Source of the DNA: Daphnia pulex
Taxonomy: Eukaryota > Arthropoda > Branchiopoda > Diplostraca > Daphniidae
Direction: 5' to 3'
Length of the DNA stretch: 64,000 nt
NCBI RefSeq assembly: GCF_021134715.1
Contig: NC_060026.1
Span: 2,294,001 to 2,358,000, forward strand
Shown here: one piece after another, positions 34,455-47,134 of the stretch
How the letters are laid out: every line of letters starts with the position of its first letter
How positions within the stretch are numbered: position 1 is the stretch's first letter
The notes under the pieces: model-generated
The model's database searches: none
The model's input: only the letters and a program-made list of their open reading frames with translations
What the model was told of the DNA's origin: nothing
Position numbers and translations under genes: made by a program

Positions 34455-35597
34455 CAACAACAAATGATGATCCACGCTGACATTTTGGAGATACCGGCGA
34501 CGTTTTAGTGTCCATCTTCTCGACGTTTCCTCTCATTACCTGAATAGAATAAAGAGAAAACAATTCTTTATTAAGTGACATGCCAATTAAAGTAACATAA
34601 TAGTCACATAATACGTTTAAGTTCATTGATATGGTTTTTTTGCTCAAAATCCACCTAACAATGTTGAGAACTGTTCACAGAACAAAGCTCACATGCTAGT
34701 CTTCAAAAAAAAATTCCGGAAGTAGACCGGAAGTAACCACAGCGCCTCAACCATTGAGCTGTCGTCAAATTAAACCACATATTCGTGATCTCCATGAAAT
34801 TTGGGGTCGATTAGATGTGATTTAAACGAAATCCAAAATTTGGCCAAAATCGAGAATTTTCCTGAACTATAATAGTTCAGGAAAATTTTCGAAACCGGAA
34901 GTACGCGTACGTAAAAAAGATAACATGAACTTTACCACAAATTCGACGAGGATTACGAATATGTGGTTCTTTTGCTCCTCGAATGAATATTTTCTGAACT
35001 ACTGACTGAAATGAGCAAACCGGAAGTAGAAAAAAAGAGCAATTATCGAAAATTTTACAAGTGAGCTTTGTTGCAGGAATAGTAATCGTTAGTTATTACT
35101 AAATATTTCAACAAAATAACTGCCAATAAATGTTTAAATAGACGTGCAAAGTAACTGAAACTGACTGTTATGACAGCTGCAAATTATCAAAAGCCATCTA
35201 GCGTTAGAAAAAAGAAACGTCCAAGTAAAACTTCGTTGGCGCGTAAGAAGGGCCTGATTTTGAAAACTATTGCACAGACAGAGTCTAACGCAACTAGACT
35301 ATTAGTAGATAACCTACGCAAATAAGTCAATTGTTGGGTACCTGGGCATAATCCCTTGGTGAGTGACTGCAGGTGCGTAACAGCGGACGGAAGCGATCAC
35401 TGAAGTGGTCCAGAAACTCGCCAGTGAAGTAAATCAAATTGTGTTTAGAAGCAGTGAAGTTAGATGAGCGTGCGTCGCGAAGATAAGGATGGAAATGAAC
35501 GTTGATGGAAGTCCCTCTTCCGTCATGGACAAAGGTCAGCATTGGCACAAGAATCTCCGTGCCAGGACCACACGATTCCATAAAGAAACTGTGTGCT
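34455..35597 (-). CDS. Unrecognised outward-facing gene, two exons visible (left arm)
   Basis: Exon 35597-35342 (256 nt) reads HSFFMESCGPGTEILVPMLT, then FHPYLRDARSSN, YFTGEFLDHFSDRF and SHSPRDYAQ. It ends in CAG/GT in phase 0. The next in-phase exon is 34539-34455 (VMRGNVEKMDTKTSPVSPKC). The first exon is open and read the same on both arms. Upstream, a short ATG frame ending in a GTAAAG donor (near 35650-35690) does not join in phase, so the start is unknown. No family recognised. A foldback MITE sits in the intron between the two exons. Confidence 0.3.
34681..35072. mobile_element. Palindromic foldback MITE (left arm)
   Basis: Ends are inverted repeats (AACAAAGCTCACATG and, reversed, AACAAAGCTCACTTG). 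Internal inverted matches include ACCGGAAGTA and ACCACATATTCGT, and the centre is a hairpin (CTGAACTATAATAGTTCAG near 34872). About 390 bp with no coding capacity. The target duplication is not clear. Present at the mirror position 37984-38372. Confidence 0.75.
35170..35325 (+). CDS. Basic 51-residue ORF (left arm)
   Basis: ATG to TAA, highly basic (SSVRKKKRPSKTSLARKKG), intact at the mirrored position 37731-37886 too. It converges on the unrecognised exon ending at 35342. It could be a small nuclear protein or a chance frame; no family recognised. Confidence 0.25.
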   Translation: MTAANYQKPSSVRKKKRPSKTSLARKKGLILKTIAQTESNATRLLVDNLRK

Positions 35598-35599
35598 CT

Positions 35600-36402
35600 G
35601 TAAAATAAAACGTTTTACATTAATAAAATTACAACAAAGAATAAAGCATATCAATCTTTACCTTTTCTAAGAAGCACACTTCAATTTTCATGATGAAAAA
35701 ACCGTAAAAATGGAAATCACAGGAACAAACAGTCTTACTCCTCATGTTGAGATACATTTCCTGATGCTAAAGAAAGTGTCATAATGTGTTACAGTAGCAT
35801 GGTGATAGGTGGTTCACTTCACACTCTTCATGTCACTGAAACTCTAAGTGGAAATGGGACAAGGAAATTCTTTACGTTATTTACAAATTTACACAAATTT
35901 ACCTGTGAGAAATAAAACTTTACCTATCTCTTAGCTGGGTTGCCTTCTAAACAGAAATAAAAACAGCCATAACAACAAACATGCTATTGCAGGGTACGCC
36001 ATAAAAATTCCGAGATTCAGAAAAGATCCTATGGTTCAAGAATACCTATGTTACATGAAAATCTGAATTGTAATGGACTGTTAGTAGTAATGGGAAAATA
36101 CCTTAACTCGGCAGATTTGTATTCCACTATATGTGAGCTTCAAACATAGGTTTTGACAGCATTATGGGTCTATTGGATGGAAATTGACTGACCGCTAAGT
36201 CAACTTGTTGGAATGATTTGAAGAAATAAAATGATACAGTATAAAAATAAGGAAACTAGGTAAAGATAAACCTACATATGATATGAAGTTCAATTTGGTA
36301 ATTGAAATCACAGGAATATAAGTATAAATAAGCAACAATTTGTCTCGCTCATTTCGCCTCGTTTAACCATTAAAGAACAACAACATGGGAGACACTAGCG
36401 AC
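35600..36402. other. Inner part of left arm
   Basis: No gene recognised beyond a possible short first exon. It matches the right arm imperfectly; the right arm has an extra block of about 85 bp near 37160-37245 and a local duplication at 36735-36981. Confidence 0.5.
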
Positions 36403-36463
36403 ATCTGGTAATAAGTTTTGAATCTTAAGTTGTCGCTTTAGGATTCAAAACTTATTACCAGAT
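36403..36463. repeat. Centre of the palindrome
   Basis: ATCTGGTAATAAGTTTTGAA plus TC (36403-36424) faces its perfect complement at 36442-36463. The 17-base spacer itself is nearly complementary (TTAAG against CTTTAG), leaving a loop of about 6 bases. Confidence 0.95.
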
Positions 36464-37458
36464 TTCGCTAGTGTCGCCTTTGTTGTTGTTACATCGTGAA
36501 ACAAGGTTGGGCGAAATAGTTGGTTGCTAATTTATACTTAAATTCCTGTGATTTCAAGTACCGAATTTAACTTCATATCTTATGTAGGTTTATCTTGACC
36601 TAATTTTCTTATTTTTATACTGTACCAACTTATTTCTTCAAATTTTAGATGCATACTGTCATTCATTCCAACAAGTTGACTTAGCGCTCAGTCAATTTCC
36701 ATCCAATAGACCCATAATGCTGTCCAAACCTAAAACTCATAATTGAAGCTCACATATAGTGGAATACAAATCTGCCGAGTTAAGGTATTTTCCCATTACT
36801 ACTAACAGTAACAGTCCATTACAATTCAGATTTTCATGTAACAGGTATTCTTGTTCATGAACCATAGGACTTTTCTGAATCTCGCAATTTTAGCTGTCAA
36901 AACCTAAAACTCATGTTTGCAGCATGTTTGAAGCTCACATATAGTTGAATACAAATCTGCCGAGTTAAGGTATTTTCCCATTCCCACCTGGAACATCATG
37001 TTTGCTGTGATGGCTGTTTCTACTTCTGTTTAGAAGGCATCCCAGCTGAGAGATAGGTAGAGTTTTATTTTTCACTGGTAAATTTGTAAATAAAGTAGAG
37101 AATATCCTTGTCCCATTTCTACTTAGAGTTTCAGTGACTTGAAGAGTCTGATGTGAATAATGCCGTGTGTATGCATACATGTTCCAGTTCTGGTTGACGC
37201 CTTACTAAATTCATCACCCATATGATAAAGGTGAGCATCAATACCACCTATCACCATGCTACTGTAACACATTATGACACTTTCTTTAGCATCAGGAAAT
37301 GTATCTCAACATGAGGAGTAAGACTGTTTGTTCCTGTGATTTCCATTTTTACGGTTTTTTCATCATGAAAATTGAAGTGTGCTTCTTAGAAAAGGTAAAG
37401 ATTGATATGCTTTATTCTTTGTTGTAATTTTATTAATGTAAAACGTTTTATTTTACAG

Positions 37459-38623
37459 AGCACACAGTTTCTTTATGGAATCGTGTGGTCCTGGCACGGA
37501 GATTCTTGTGCCAATGCTGACCTTTGTCCATGACGGAAGAGGGACTTCCATCAACGTTCATTTCCATCCTTATCTTCGCGACGCACGCTCATCTAACTTC
37601 ACTGCTTCTAAACACAATTTGATTTACTTCACTGGCGAGTTTCTGGACCACTTCAGTGATCGCTTCCGTCCGCTGTTACGCACCTGCAGTCACTCACCAA
37701 GGGATTATGCCCAGGTACCCAACAATTGACTTATTTGCGTAGGTTATCTACTAATAGTCTAGTTGCGTTAGACTCTGTCTGTGTAATAGTTTTCAAAATC
37801 AGGCCCTTCTTACGCGCCAACGAAGTTTTACTTGGACGTTTCTTTTTTCTAACGCTAGATGGCTTTTGATAATTTGCAGCTGTCATAACAGTCAGTTTCA
37901 GTTACTTTGCACGTCTATTTAAACATTTATTGGCAGTTATTTTGTTGAAATATTTAGTAATAACTAACGATTACTATTCCTGCAACAAAGCTCACTTGTA
38001 AAATTTTCGATAATTGCTCTTTTTTTCTACTTCCGGTTTGCTCATTTCAGTCAGTAGTTCAGAAAATATTCATTCGAGGAGCAAAAGAACCACATATTCG
38101 TAATCCTCGTCGAATTTGTGGTAAAGTTCATGTTATCTTTTTTACGTACGCGTACTTCCGGTTTCGAAAATTTTCCTGAACTATAGTTCAGGAAAATTCT
38201 CGATTTTGGCCAAATTTTGGATTTCGTTTAAATCACATCTAATCGACCCCAAATTTCATGGAGATCACGAATATGTGGTTTAATTTGACGACAGCTCAAT
38301 GGTTGAGGCGCTGTGGTTACTTCCGGTCTACTTCCGGAATTTTTGTGTGAAGACTAGCATGTGAGCTTTGTTCTGTGAACAGTTCTCAATATTGTTAGGT
38401 GGATTTTAAGCAATTTAAAGCGCGCCTTTAAAGTTTTGAGCAAAAAAAACCAGAACAATGAACCTATATGTATTATGTGACTATTATGTTACTTTAATTG
38501 GCATGTCACTTGATAAGAAATGTTTTCTCTTTATTCAGGTAATGAGAGGAAACGCCGAGAAGATGGACACTAAAACGTCGCCGGTATCTCCAAAATGTCA
38601 GCGTGGATCATCATTTGTTGTTG
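37459..38623 (+). CDS. Unrecognised outward-facing gene, two exons visible (right arm)
   Basis: Mirror of the left-arm model: exon 37459-37714 (identical HSFFMESCGPGTEIL...SPRDYAQ sequence) and exon 38539-38623 (VMRGNAEKMDTKTSPVSPKC; one residue differs from the left). The first exon boundary upstream is unknown. Transcription would run away from the palindrome centre. Confidence 0.3.
37731..37886 (-). CDS. Basic 51-residue ORF (right arm)
   Basis: Mirror of 35170-35325, intact ATG to TAA, same Arg/Lys-rich composition. Confidence 0.25.
   Translation of the reverse strand: MTAANYQKPSSVRKKKRPSKTSLARKKGLILKTITQTESNATRLLVDNLRK
37984..38372. mobile_element. Palindromic foldback MITE (right arm)
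   Basis: Same element as at 34681-35072, with AACAAAGCTCAC ends; small differences include a shorter central hairpin (CTGAACTATAGTTCAG). Confidence 0.75.
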
Positions 38624-38647
38624 GTAATATGTTTGTGTTAGTGTTAG

Positions 38648-38923
38648 TTAACCCGTTGTCTGCCACGCCTTTGTTTTCCCCTAGCTCCTTAGCACGGGCC
38701 GCGCTGTTCGGTCTCGTGGTTTACAAGCCGCGGGGTCGGAGAGTCGCCAAGCCCAAAATTTGCCGCAAGGCGCCTGTTTCAGGCAATGCACCATAGTTCC
38801 CCCTTTTCAGCACGGACTTGTCAGTAATGGCAAGTCCTACTTGGTCATGGATCCTTCAGACGTGGCGCTTAGATTAGTAGAGAGCAACCTACGGGTTGTA
38901 TGGCGTGGCAGCCAATGGGTTAA
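38648..38923. mobile_element. piggyBac-like MITE (right arm)
   Basis: Same insertion as at 34155-34430, with TTAA at both ends and matching inverted termini. Confidence 0.8.
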
Positions 38924-39285
38924 CTTAAGTGTATGCATATGTGTATGTTTGTATGTGACTGTAAAATGTGGAGGAATTGTGGGAGGAGGTGGGACAATAT
39001 AACACAATTCTTTTTATAAGTTTTTGTTCATTGTTTCTAATTTATACCAAGTTTTGTTTATGAATTGTATCAATATATTTCTCTCAACTTCAAAGTGTTT
39101 CATTTTTACAAAGGTCACCCACTTCCCCATTACTTATAAGATTTGATAAAATCTACAGTTACAAGTGTCTTTCGTAACTAATCCTTGAAATATCATCGTC
39201 GAACCACAAGAACATGTCCGTATGAATAAGGCAGTAGTCACCTCTTAAACATAAAACAAACAATTCACAATTCAGCAGCCTGGGT

Positions 39286-39362
39286 ACTCCGCTGCCCTGG
39301 TGGTGTAGTACTCCGCTGCCTTGGTGGTGTAGTACTCCGCTGCCTTGGTGGTGTAGTACTCC
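39286..39362 (-). repeat. 24-bp minisatellite, about 3 units (right arm)
   Basis: The short allele of the array at 32963-33553. The frame from the module ATG (39413) here runs out of the repeat after GSGVPRLLNC and ends at 39159, giving an 84-residue frame. Confidence 0.9.
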
Positions 39363-39664
39363 TTTGATTGAGTATTGGAAGAATGCAATTGCTGCCGGGT
39401 AGGAGATGCTCATTCAATTGATAAATCGCCTTTTCTCTCTTCTTTTAACCGATTTTTTCTTTTCCTGTTTCACATTTTAAACTTTACGGCTATTGCACCT
39501 ATTGACATACATCTCTTGTCGTTAATAACCAAAGTCGGTGGAGTTCGGTACAGTGGTCAACACGTTAGCAACGATAGAACAACCAACAGCAGCACGACGT
39601 AAAAATAAACTGTAAACGAATAAAATAAACATTTTCAGTTATTAATTAACAATTAGAGAACATA

Positions 39665-40161
39665 TGGAATAATTCAAATTATGTAAAACAGCAGATTTAC
39701 CAATTGCGAATTGGTTGTGCATTGATGTGTAGCACTTCGGAGCCACAGTGTAGTAGTTGGGGGCAACGTAGGTTTTAGTGTAACACTCGAGGGCGATGGT
39801 AGTGTAGTAAACAGGAGCCTCTGTTTGGTATTTGTTCGGGGAAGAGTAATACTTGAATTCCTCGGTGTAGTAAACTGGTGTAGCATACGTCCTTGTGTAA
39901 CATACGGCCTTTTAGGTGTAGTAACTGGTTGCGTATGTTTGTTGTGTAGTAAGACGGTAGCATTGCGGTTTGGTATCTGCCACACCCAGGGGACACCGGT
40001 ACACCAGTGGACGACTCGACCATCAACGATACACCAAACAGCACTAGACTATAAATTAACTAGATGTGAACATTAAAATAATTAACTATTAGTGACAAAT
40101 GAACAAATGTAAGAAAGTCTATATGATACAAAACTCCATGTAAAATAAACGAATTACCCAT
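39665..40161 (-). pseudogene. YYT gene copy 2, decayed (right arm)
   Basis: ATG at 40161 with a GT donor after ATGG. The leader (MLFGVSLMVESSTGVPVSPG in an open frame) and repeats (YYTT, KTYVAP-type) are broken by frame changes. Its lesions overlap only partly with those of the left copy. Confidence 0.6.
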
Positions 40162-40816
40162 GATTGAGAATTGGAAGAAAGCAGTTGTTGCCGGGTCGGA
40201 GATGCTCACTAGACTAATCTCTATCACCTTCCTCTCCTTTTATACGACTTTTTCTAACCCCAATTTACCTCTCAACTCAAGCCTTTCAGCAATTCTACAT
40301 TTTTGATAATGATGAAACACGTCCCGTTCTTGCCCAACCTCTACACCACTACATGGCACATTTTACGGAATAATCTCCGTCACCTTCAAATTAGCAATTG
40401 ACATTGGAGAAATGTAATGAGAATGATTGAAAAAATGAAGTAACATGAAAAAAATAAAAAGGCCTTCCACACGGTCAGATGCAAGTTAAGTGTCAACAAC
40501 GCTTCATTGGTTATTCTACTCAAGTGATTTCTAGCAGAAAATAAGCTTCAGCCTGGCAACTCATGAGCCGCACACATTTAACTATACCAACAAATCTCAA
40601 CACAAAACCCCACGTGTTATGTAGAACTTCTTTAAAATAAGTCAAAAGCACTTTTATCCCTTTATCAAAATATTGTCTCTACCCTGACTACTTCACATAA
40701 AAAAAAATAAACAAAAAAAAAAAAAATATTCCAGACGTTAATCTTGTAGAAGAGACACAAGAGGAATAAAGCAAGACCCGTTGGGCCCATACCTGTTTCC
40801 ATTTCTGGCTTCACCA

Positions 40817-41603
40817 TTATGTAGTAAACTGGAGAAGCGTAGGTTGTGATGTAACATTGTAACAGCCTTGATGGTGTAGTAACTCGGGGCAGTGGAATAT
40901 TTCGCAGCTTCGGTGCAGAAAGTCGGAGCAGCCTAAGTAGTAGCTCGGGTGCCTCGGTGGCGTAGTACTTTGGAGCCTTGATGGTGTAGATGGGGCAGCG
41001 TAGGTTGTACTGTAAAACCCCGGGGCATGGGTGGTGTAGTCAACAGGAGCCTCTGTTCGATAGTTGCTTGGAGCAGAGAAATACTTGGGTTTCTCGGTGT
41101 AGCAGGGTAGCTGGGGCAGCAAACGTGGTTATGTAATATTCGGCCTTGCCGGTGCAGTACTTGGGGGCTTCGGTGTAGCATCTAGGTGTAACGTAGGTTG
41201 TTACTAAGAAGCAGCCGCTGTGCAGTAATGACGGCTGCCTCAGATGTGGTTGTGTAGCTCAGGGCGGCGTAGTGAACTGGGGCAGCGTAGGTTGTGGTGC
41301 AGTACTCCGGTCCCTTGGTGGTGTAAGCTGGGGCAGCGTAGATTGCAGTGTAATACTCTGGGGCTTTGATGGTGTAGTACTTGGGAGCCTCAGTGTAGTA
41401 CTCAGGCGCTTTGGTGAAGTAACTCGGGGCCACCGTATCCAGGAGACATCGGTACACTCGTGGTCGACCCAACAGCAGCACAACGCCATAATTAACTGTA
41501 CAATAAACAATTTAAAAATTAATTTCAATTATAGCTCATCATATCAACTAGGAATGACATAGAATTGTTTCATGACTCAAAATAAAAATGAATATTTACC
41601 CAT
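40817..41603 (-). pseudogene. YYT gene copy 1, decayed (right arm)
   Basis: ATG at 41603 with donor after ATGG. The main frame runs through KAPEYYTEAPKYYTIKAPEY, GPEYCTTTYAAPVHYA and, unlike the left copy, reads on through LSYTTTSEAAVITAQ to 41182. Further family sequence follows in other frames. Confidence 0.6.
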
Positions 41604-41979
41604 GATTACGAACTGATTACACAGTGAAGAATCAATTGATGATCAATAGTGCCCTGCAGTTGCTATTGCAGTGTCGGAGATGATCACTCGACTGATTTCT
41701 TTGGCCTTTTTTCTCCTTTAATACGACAGACAATAAACAATTTGAATATTAAATATATTCAATAAATGGCATATTAACAATTGAAAAGAAAAAAAACAAT
41801 AAAAATCGGCACAAATAGTTAAAAGGATATTTACTTATTGCGTAATGATTTTAAAATGAAAAATGCATTTAGTGACGAATAGGACACAGCAGTTGCCGGG
41901 TCGGAGATTCTCACTCAACTGATTTCAAACGCCTTTTCTCTCTCCTTTTATACGATTTTTTTTCTACCCCTAACCTCTT

Positions 41980-42310
41980 AAGCCTTGCGGCTATTGTACC
42001 TGCTTGATAATGGTGCAACACTTCCCGTTCTCACCCAACCTCTAACTCCACATGACAAGTTTAACGTAATGGTATCTCCGTGACCTTCGAAATTGAAGAA
42101 AATGCAAACTTGCCTTTCCTTCTTTAGGTTGACGTTGCTGGGGATGGGTCTACAACAAGCAATATCAAAATGAATACCAAATGGCTGAGCCTTGCGGCTA
42201 TTGAATACCTGCTTGATAATGATGCAACACGTCCAATTCTCACCCAACCTCTACACCACCGCATTGACAGTTTAACGTAATATTCCCCGCGACCTTCAAG
42301 CGTGAAGGAC
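41980..42310. repeat. 213-bp-type tandem unit, about two copies (right arm)
   Basis: Two units marked by GCTTGATAATGATGCAACAC-type blocks, against about three on the left arm. Confidence 0.7.
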
Positions 42311-42369
42311 ATGCAAACTGGCCGACCCGTCTGCAGGTTAAACGCTACAATGGTAATTGAAAAAATAAT

Positions 42370-43560
42370 TAATAAACACTGCATCAGTTGGAACATGTTG
42401 AAAATATACAGTACCTCCGCACACAAAGGATCGACATAGCCGTGGGTACCTACCACGGCTGTCATGAAACTGGCTGCTAGGCCAAGGCGGGAGCCACTTT
42501 CGTTAAGATCCAAATGAAGACGTTAAATCGTCCAAAACAGCTCGCACGACTCTTCCTTCGTCATCCCGTTGCAGTAAAACATTGGCGGATTTCACGTCAC
42601 GGTGGACCATAACTGAACCGCCCGGCTTCTGCTGAGTGGAATGCAGTAGATGGAGAGTTTCGCGGTGAGATGGCGAGCGGTCAGCATCATTTGATTCACG
42701 TCTAATTTGAATTTGCTATTTTTTGCTAGGCCGCCGAAAAGTCAGTCGAAAAGAGTCCCTCCGTTGGCGAATTCAAAGATAAGCGAGACTCTAATCGATG
42801 CTTCACCATCACTCGATTCGTTTTCCATGCGAAGATCTAGCAGTCCAATAATATTACGGTGCTGAACAGCTGAAAGGGCTTCAACCTCTCGTTGAATCAT
42901 CTTGGCGAACGATCGAGCCTCGACGACTGTGCTGCAACGCCGAGGAGAGCGGATTTCTTTGACGGCTGCTTGACATCCATGCCAAGTTTCTTTGAAGACT
43001 TGACCGAATTCTTCACGCCCAATCGACTCATGATAGTTGTCGGTTATCTTTCCAATGCGACGACGGTCGACAACGACAGCTCCGGTTGAGGGATCACATT
43101 GCTCAATTGGACTTGCAGAAGATCAATTTCATTCAGAATTTTAGAAGAGACACAAGATGAGGTAGAATGATTCTTTTCAGGAACACACAAAGTTCGGCGA
43201 AGTTCGGCTTCTTGCTCCAGTGAAAAATAGCTGCAGATATCGATTTGTCGTTGACGCTCTGCTGGCTCTTAATTCCACTGGGAGGAACAGCCTGTTTGGC
43301 TTTGGCTTCCTCCAAACTAATCTACAATTTCTGAATCTTCTTCTGTAGTTTCAGCATCCGCTTTTGATCTTCCAACTGAGAAACTCTTTCTTTTGAATCC
43401 AAACGTTCCACTGGCTACAGTTGATTGATTTGTGAAGGCAGTGAAATGGGAACTGGCACATAAAATAGGTGATGCATAGATATTGGAATAGTTTGTGATT
43501 GTTGATGATGTGGCCGAATATCCCGATGGAACATATTGGCGTTCTAAAAGAAAAATTAAA
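42370..43560 (-). pseudogene. Protein-kinase pseudogene (right arm)
   Basis: Mirror of 28600-29760. It keeps pieces lost on the left (for example the lysine-region sequence around 42925-42985, a gap in the left copy) and reads RLGLAASFMTAVVGTHGYVD, where the left is shifted. Stops remain, so it is also non-functional. Confidence 0.7.
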
Positions 43561-44185
43561 TGTTATGAATCATAACAGAACTATGTACCAAGAGCAGTAA
43601 ACGAGAAATGAATGAAATATTTTCAAAATTAAGAAGGAATAATGTTTTTATCCGTTTTCGATCAAGTTAAATTATCATTTATAGGATAGATTGAAAACTA
43701 GGCAGTTAAATATAGAAAAAGAATACGAAAATGTTCACCAAGCGAAAATTCCAGTTCGTTCACCGTTACATTCCCTCAATTACATTACACTATTAAATGA
43801 ATGGAAAATTGAGTTGTCTTAATTCCAAATTATTAAATGCAGCTGGGGCACAAAATTAAATTAACCATACTATTTGAGTTAGCTATACAATTATAACAAA
43901 TAAGTTGTAATTTCTTTACAAGAGCATCTGGTTGCCCACTTGCGTTTACAAACAGACGGGGAACGAGCGATCAGGCTATCCCTTTTAGTGTGGTGCGAGC
44001 TAAGATTTCTCTTTAGACATGGGAACAAACCCCAAAACAATCCATCCAGCAAGTCAGCAACGAGTGGAAAAGCAGGTTTTTTTTTTGTTTGTTTTTCTTT
44101 TTGTTTTGTTTTTTTTCCCAGAAAGATTTATACCTATTTAAGTATTTATACTATACCATCTTAAACATCACATGGATTAAATATC

Positions 44186-44500
44186 ACTCGGCTGGCAAAG
44201 CATCCATCAAAAGGCGGCAAAAGTCCTACAATAACACAACAAGCAGAGTTGTGTGTTGTATTCGGCGTCTCCATCTAAAGATCGTACGGGGACGCTGGCG
44301 AACTTGTTAAGGTGTTTCTGGATGCGGGGAGTCTCCTTGAAGAGCATTTCTTAAAAAAGAGTAAGAAAATTAAGATTTGATAACAGTACAAGATAATTGG
44401 TTTATCAACTCTCACTTGATGAGGACTATAGAAGAGACCATGGCGTTGCGGCAACTCAACTGATGGCTTCCCAGCTTCTCTGGAGGTCACAGACTTCGTG
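44186..44500 (-). pseudogene. Hemoglobin domain-2 pseudogene fragment (right arm)
   Basis: Mirror of 27641-27955 within the difference-free tract; same lesions. Confidence 0.85.
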
Positions 44501-44611
44501 TTCTTCTGTCTGGTGTCAGAAAATAAAATGCATTCTTTAGCAAATGATAATGCGTACAATAATGAATTCACTTTTACACTGTACTTGAAGTCCCACATTT
44601 CTTTTGGGTAA

Positions 44612-44713
<102 letters not shown>

Positions 44714-45467
44714 TGAATATCCATTTCTCCAGTGCAGGAGAAACAATCCATCGATCCTCACTTTCTGGGAGTACTGAAATGTTTTACACATTTTCTTGAA
44801 TTGAATATATTGTTCCGTCACGCGTAAGCCAGAGACCATCACCCACATCCATGAAAAACACAAGTTTACAATTGGTCAATTGTGACACAGAAGGAAACTT
44901 ACTACTTCCTATGAACGGAGTTATATTGCAAATTCCCAGTAACATTGAATATCTATTGAATATTATGAAAGGTTTATACCTCGTTACAGGTAACCTACTA
45001 CCGACGTGAATGACTGTAATGTGAATTTTAGCAGAGTGCAGACGAACTGGCTTGAAAACTGGAAAGCGGTGCTGCCAGTTAATAAATCTCATCGGCAAGA
45101 GCGAAGACAGTAATTAAATCAGGTTGAATTGAATCTGTAAGAAAATAATAACGATGGCATACCCATGGGTCAGGTAGTTCACTCTAAAATTATTGTTAAA
45201 AGTAAAACATAATTCTTCTTCTTAATTCAGTTTGGCTGAATAGTCAACAACTCCATCCTTGGAGCAGACCGAGCCAGATAAAAAGTTTTATCAGACTGTA
45301 AATTTTTTTGTAAACCCAATTTCTATCCGCGAATTCAACAGCCAACTTTGGATTGCTTAACTAATTGTATTTGAAAAAGAAAAGAACATCGATGAATAAA
45401 ATGGGCGGGAAATGATTTCTCTTCCATTCCGTGTCATTGCTTGAATGCGGACCCAAGAAAATGTGTC

Positions 45468-46847
45468 TTAATTCTTGGGAGAGATTCCGTTGACAAGGAC
45501 ACCCAAAGCGCCCTTCCAGGAAGCCAAATCGTCAGAGGAGACACCGCTGGCAGACAAAGACTCCATCAGAAGACGGCCAAAGTCCTGAAATAAGACATGC
45601 ACATGCGTGCATAAGTTAGTTTCGTTGGTAAATAGCAATGAAATGTATGCATATCTCACCTCCCAAGCACTACGGGGAATGCTACGGGCGGCGTGGGTGT
45701 AGCGCATGTAGTTGATGTTGCCCAAAAGTTGAAGTTTATCGCCGGTAGCCGAGACGATGGTGTCCAGACGGTCAGCGACCAGGGCGACTTGTTTGTTGTA
45801 CTCGGCGTCGCCGCTCAAAGATCCCACTGGGACATTGGCGAACTTGGTGAAGTATTTCTGGATGCGGGGAGTCTCCTTGAAGAGCCTTTCATCAAAAAGA
45901 GTTATTAAAAATGATAACATTAAATTACAGTATAGGCTAATTTAACGAATTACTTGATCATGATGGAAGAGACCATAGCGTTGCGGCCACTTCTGATGTT
46001 TTCCCAGCTCCTCTGGACGTCACGAACTTGGCGGGCAGACAATTTGGTCTGGGGATCAGCCAAATCTTGTGGGTTCCTATCAAGTTAATGCAATCATATT
46101 AAATGGGCATCAGTGATGTAATGTAAGAGACAATTTAGAATTACTTCAGGGTCTTGGAGATGCCGGCAACCAAAGCGGTAAGTCCGTTCTTCCAGGCGCT
46201 CTTGGCCTCAGCGTTGAAGGAGCTGCCCAACTCTTCAGCGAGGACTTCCTCGAGGACGGCACCGAATTGCTAAAACATTTCGGGTTAAATTCTAGTTCAA
46301 TTTGTCTTGATTGGAAAACAGTTTTTGATTAAACAAACCTCGAACATGATGGGAGTAGCACCACGGGGCTTGTGGGCTCCACCGAGAGCATTGAGTTGGC
46401 TGGCCATCAGCTCCTGGCTGGACAGGGACTGGATGGCGACGTTCAAACCGGCCAAAATGGTGTAGGCCTGGGCCAAGAAGTTTCCGTTGGTCAACAGTTC
46501 GTTTTGGGGAACGCTGGCGAACTTGCTGAACATCTTCTGGTATTCGGGGTGAGCCTTGATGAAGCGGAAGAGAATCTGAGGAGGAACATCGCCGTCTCTC
46601 CTGGCCTGGTCCCAGGTCTTGCGGATGACACTGCGGTCATGAGAGCTCAACGAGAGTCCACCCTCGCTGTCATCATCGGCCGAGACGGTGGTGACGGAAG
46701 TGGTGACGGTGGTCGTCGTGGTTGCAGACTGCAAAATATTTCAAACTAATGAACATCAATTAATTGTATAAACGAGTGAATTGGACTTACCACATAAACG
46801 CTGGCGAAAGCGATCACGCCGAAGAGAAGGGCTAGTTTGAAAGCCAT
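45468..46847 (-). CDS. Two-domain extracellular hemoglobin, right-arm copy
   Basis: Exons 46847-46791, 46728-46339, 46269-46145, 46076-45954, 45885-45660 and 45584-45468, the exact mirror of the left gene with the same introns. It predicts the same 345-residue secreted protein: signal peptide, Thr/Val linker, two globin domains. Both copies have intact splice sites and promoter, so both should be expressed. The two genes are transcribed towards each other and towards the palindrome centre. Confidence 0.96.
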
Positions 46848-46924
46848 TGCTGCGAGTTAAGAAGAGTTTAGCTCTGGAAGTATCAGTCAGCTAAGTGATG
46901 TCTTCTCTAACATTCCCAGTTGCC

Positions 46925-47130
46925 TTTTATAGTCACAGACTCTCGGCTGGGAGAGAGAGAGAGATGGCAGACAGTTGTAATGGCTCACGTGATGATCTGC
47001 ATGCGCAAATGAGTGAATGTGAGTGGCTAGACTTTGACATCTGAACCGTTCAACTATCGGGTTATTTATTTTTACTCTATGCATCCCCATATTTTGCCAC
47101 AGGAGAGGAACTACGTGATGTCCAGCACGT
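46925..47130 (-). promoter_or_regulatory. Hemoglobin promoter with HRE-type sites (right copy)
   Basis: TATAAAA at 46925-46931. CACGTG at 46986-46991 and ACGTG cores near 47113 and 47126-47130 mirror the left set. More distal CACGTG sites near 47470 and 47526 lie in the part where the arms differ. Confidence 0.65.
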
Positions 47131-47134
47131 TTGG

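Noticed and set aside
34861-34892. Hairpin TGAACTATAATAGTTCA considered as an intrinsic terminator
   Set aside because: It is the centre of the foldback MITE in a eukaryotic genome.
36735-36981. Locally duplicated block ending in GCCGAGTTAAGGTATTTTCC, considered as a transposon end
   Set aside because: No terminal inverted repeats or target duplications; reads as a simple local duplication present on the right arm only.
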